5,835 nt of DNA from Spirochaetaceae bacterium. Lineage in GTDB: Bacteria > Spirochaetota > Spirochaetia > Treponematales > Treponemataceae. This document shows positions 5,658 to 5,835 of this stretch, piece after piece. The stretch covers positions 1 to 5,835 of the forward strand of contig JAFNZQ010000268.1 in the NCBI GenBank assembly GCA_017382775.1, written 5' to 3'. Made by a program: the position numbers and the translations under genes. The notes beneath the pieces are model-generated. The model was given only the letters and a program-made list of their open reading frames with translations. It made no database searches and was not told the DNA's origin. Each line of letters begins with the position of its first letter. The stretch's first letter is position 1.

Positions 5658-5663
5658 AAGACC

Positions 5664-5835
5664 ATGAAACTGGCCGAAATAAAAAATTCCATAAAAGATT
5701 TGAGCGGAGTGGGAGTGGAAACTGCCAAGCATTTTGCCAATTTGGGAATTTTTTGTGTGGGTGAACTGCTGTCCCACTTTCCCCGAGATTGGGAAGATCG
5801 TACCCGCATCGTGCCCTTGGCGGATTTCCAAAAAT
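5664..5835 (+). CDS. recG: ATP-dependent DNA helicase RecG, N-terminal fragment
   Basis: The first 57 residues of a protein cut off by the window end. They match the start of the RecG wedge region: a short amphipathic opening, LSGVG (13-17), a helix ending in ANLGIFCVGELL, HFPRDWEDRT (38-47) and a PLADF segment. RecG remodels stalled replication forks and branched DNA, pairing a wedge domain with an SF2 helicase motor; the motor lies outside the window. The ATG at 5664 aligns with the expected family start. No Shine-Dalgarno sequence precedes it and it falls at the predicted transcription start. It is divergent from the hydrolase gene across about 130 bases. Confidence 0.9.
   Translation, partial: MKLAEIKNSIKDLSGVGVETAKHFANLGIFCVGELLSHFPRDWEDRTRIVPLADFQK

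Noticed and set aside
5594..5831. Minus-strand reading frames opposite the recG start
   Set aside because: The plus strand encodes a clear RecG N-terminus, and these antisense frames run through the divergent promoter region.

Overview
The window looks like ordinary chromosomal backbone of a spirochaete, most likely a Treponema relative. This is inferred from moderate-to-low GC, a map gene paired with a small J-domain gene, a loose lipobox on a lipoprotein, and a degenerate PilZ-like protein; no single marker proves it. I see no insertion sequence, phage gene, CRISPR array, integron or pseudogene.

Left part, all on the minus strand (read right to left): a perfect-consensus sigma-70 promoter (1778-1806) drives a tightly packed tRNA cluster, tRNA-His(GTG), tRNA-Arg(TCG), tRNA-Lys(CTT). 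It runs without a visible terminator into a short J-domain co-chaperone gene and then map (type I methionine aminopeptidase), which overlap by 4 bases. This appears to be one tRNA-mRNA transcription unit. Upstream of it is a minus-strand gtrA-family membrane protein gene with its own promoter.

Centre, plus strand: a gene for a PLP-dependent low-specificity threonine aldolase is divergent from gtrA. It is followed by a small predicted lipoprotein (GTG start, 4-base overlap) and a predicted PilZ-like cytoplasmic protein (20-base overlap), forming a three-gene operon. The last gene collides tail to tail, with an 11-base overlap, with a minus-strand alpha/beta hydrolase of the monoacylglycerol lipase type. 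Divergent from the hydrolase, and running off the right edge, is the first 57 codons of recG.

The most notable pattern is at the starts of genes. gtrA, the threonine aldolase gene and recG each have a -35/17-base spacer/-10 promoter placed so that the predicted transcription start falls on, or within one base of, the A of the ATG, and none has a Shine-Dalgarno sequence. They look like leaderless mRNAs. By contrast, the hydrolase has a normal leader with GGAGG, and map has an internal AGGGGG. The J-domain gene starts only 12 bases after the tRNA-Lys 3' end and also lacks a ribosome binding site. A second oddity is a tRNA-His gene with A rather than C at the discriminator position. Nothing here resembles a new defence or mobile system.
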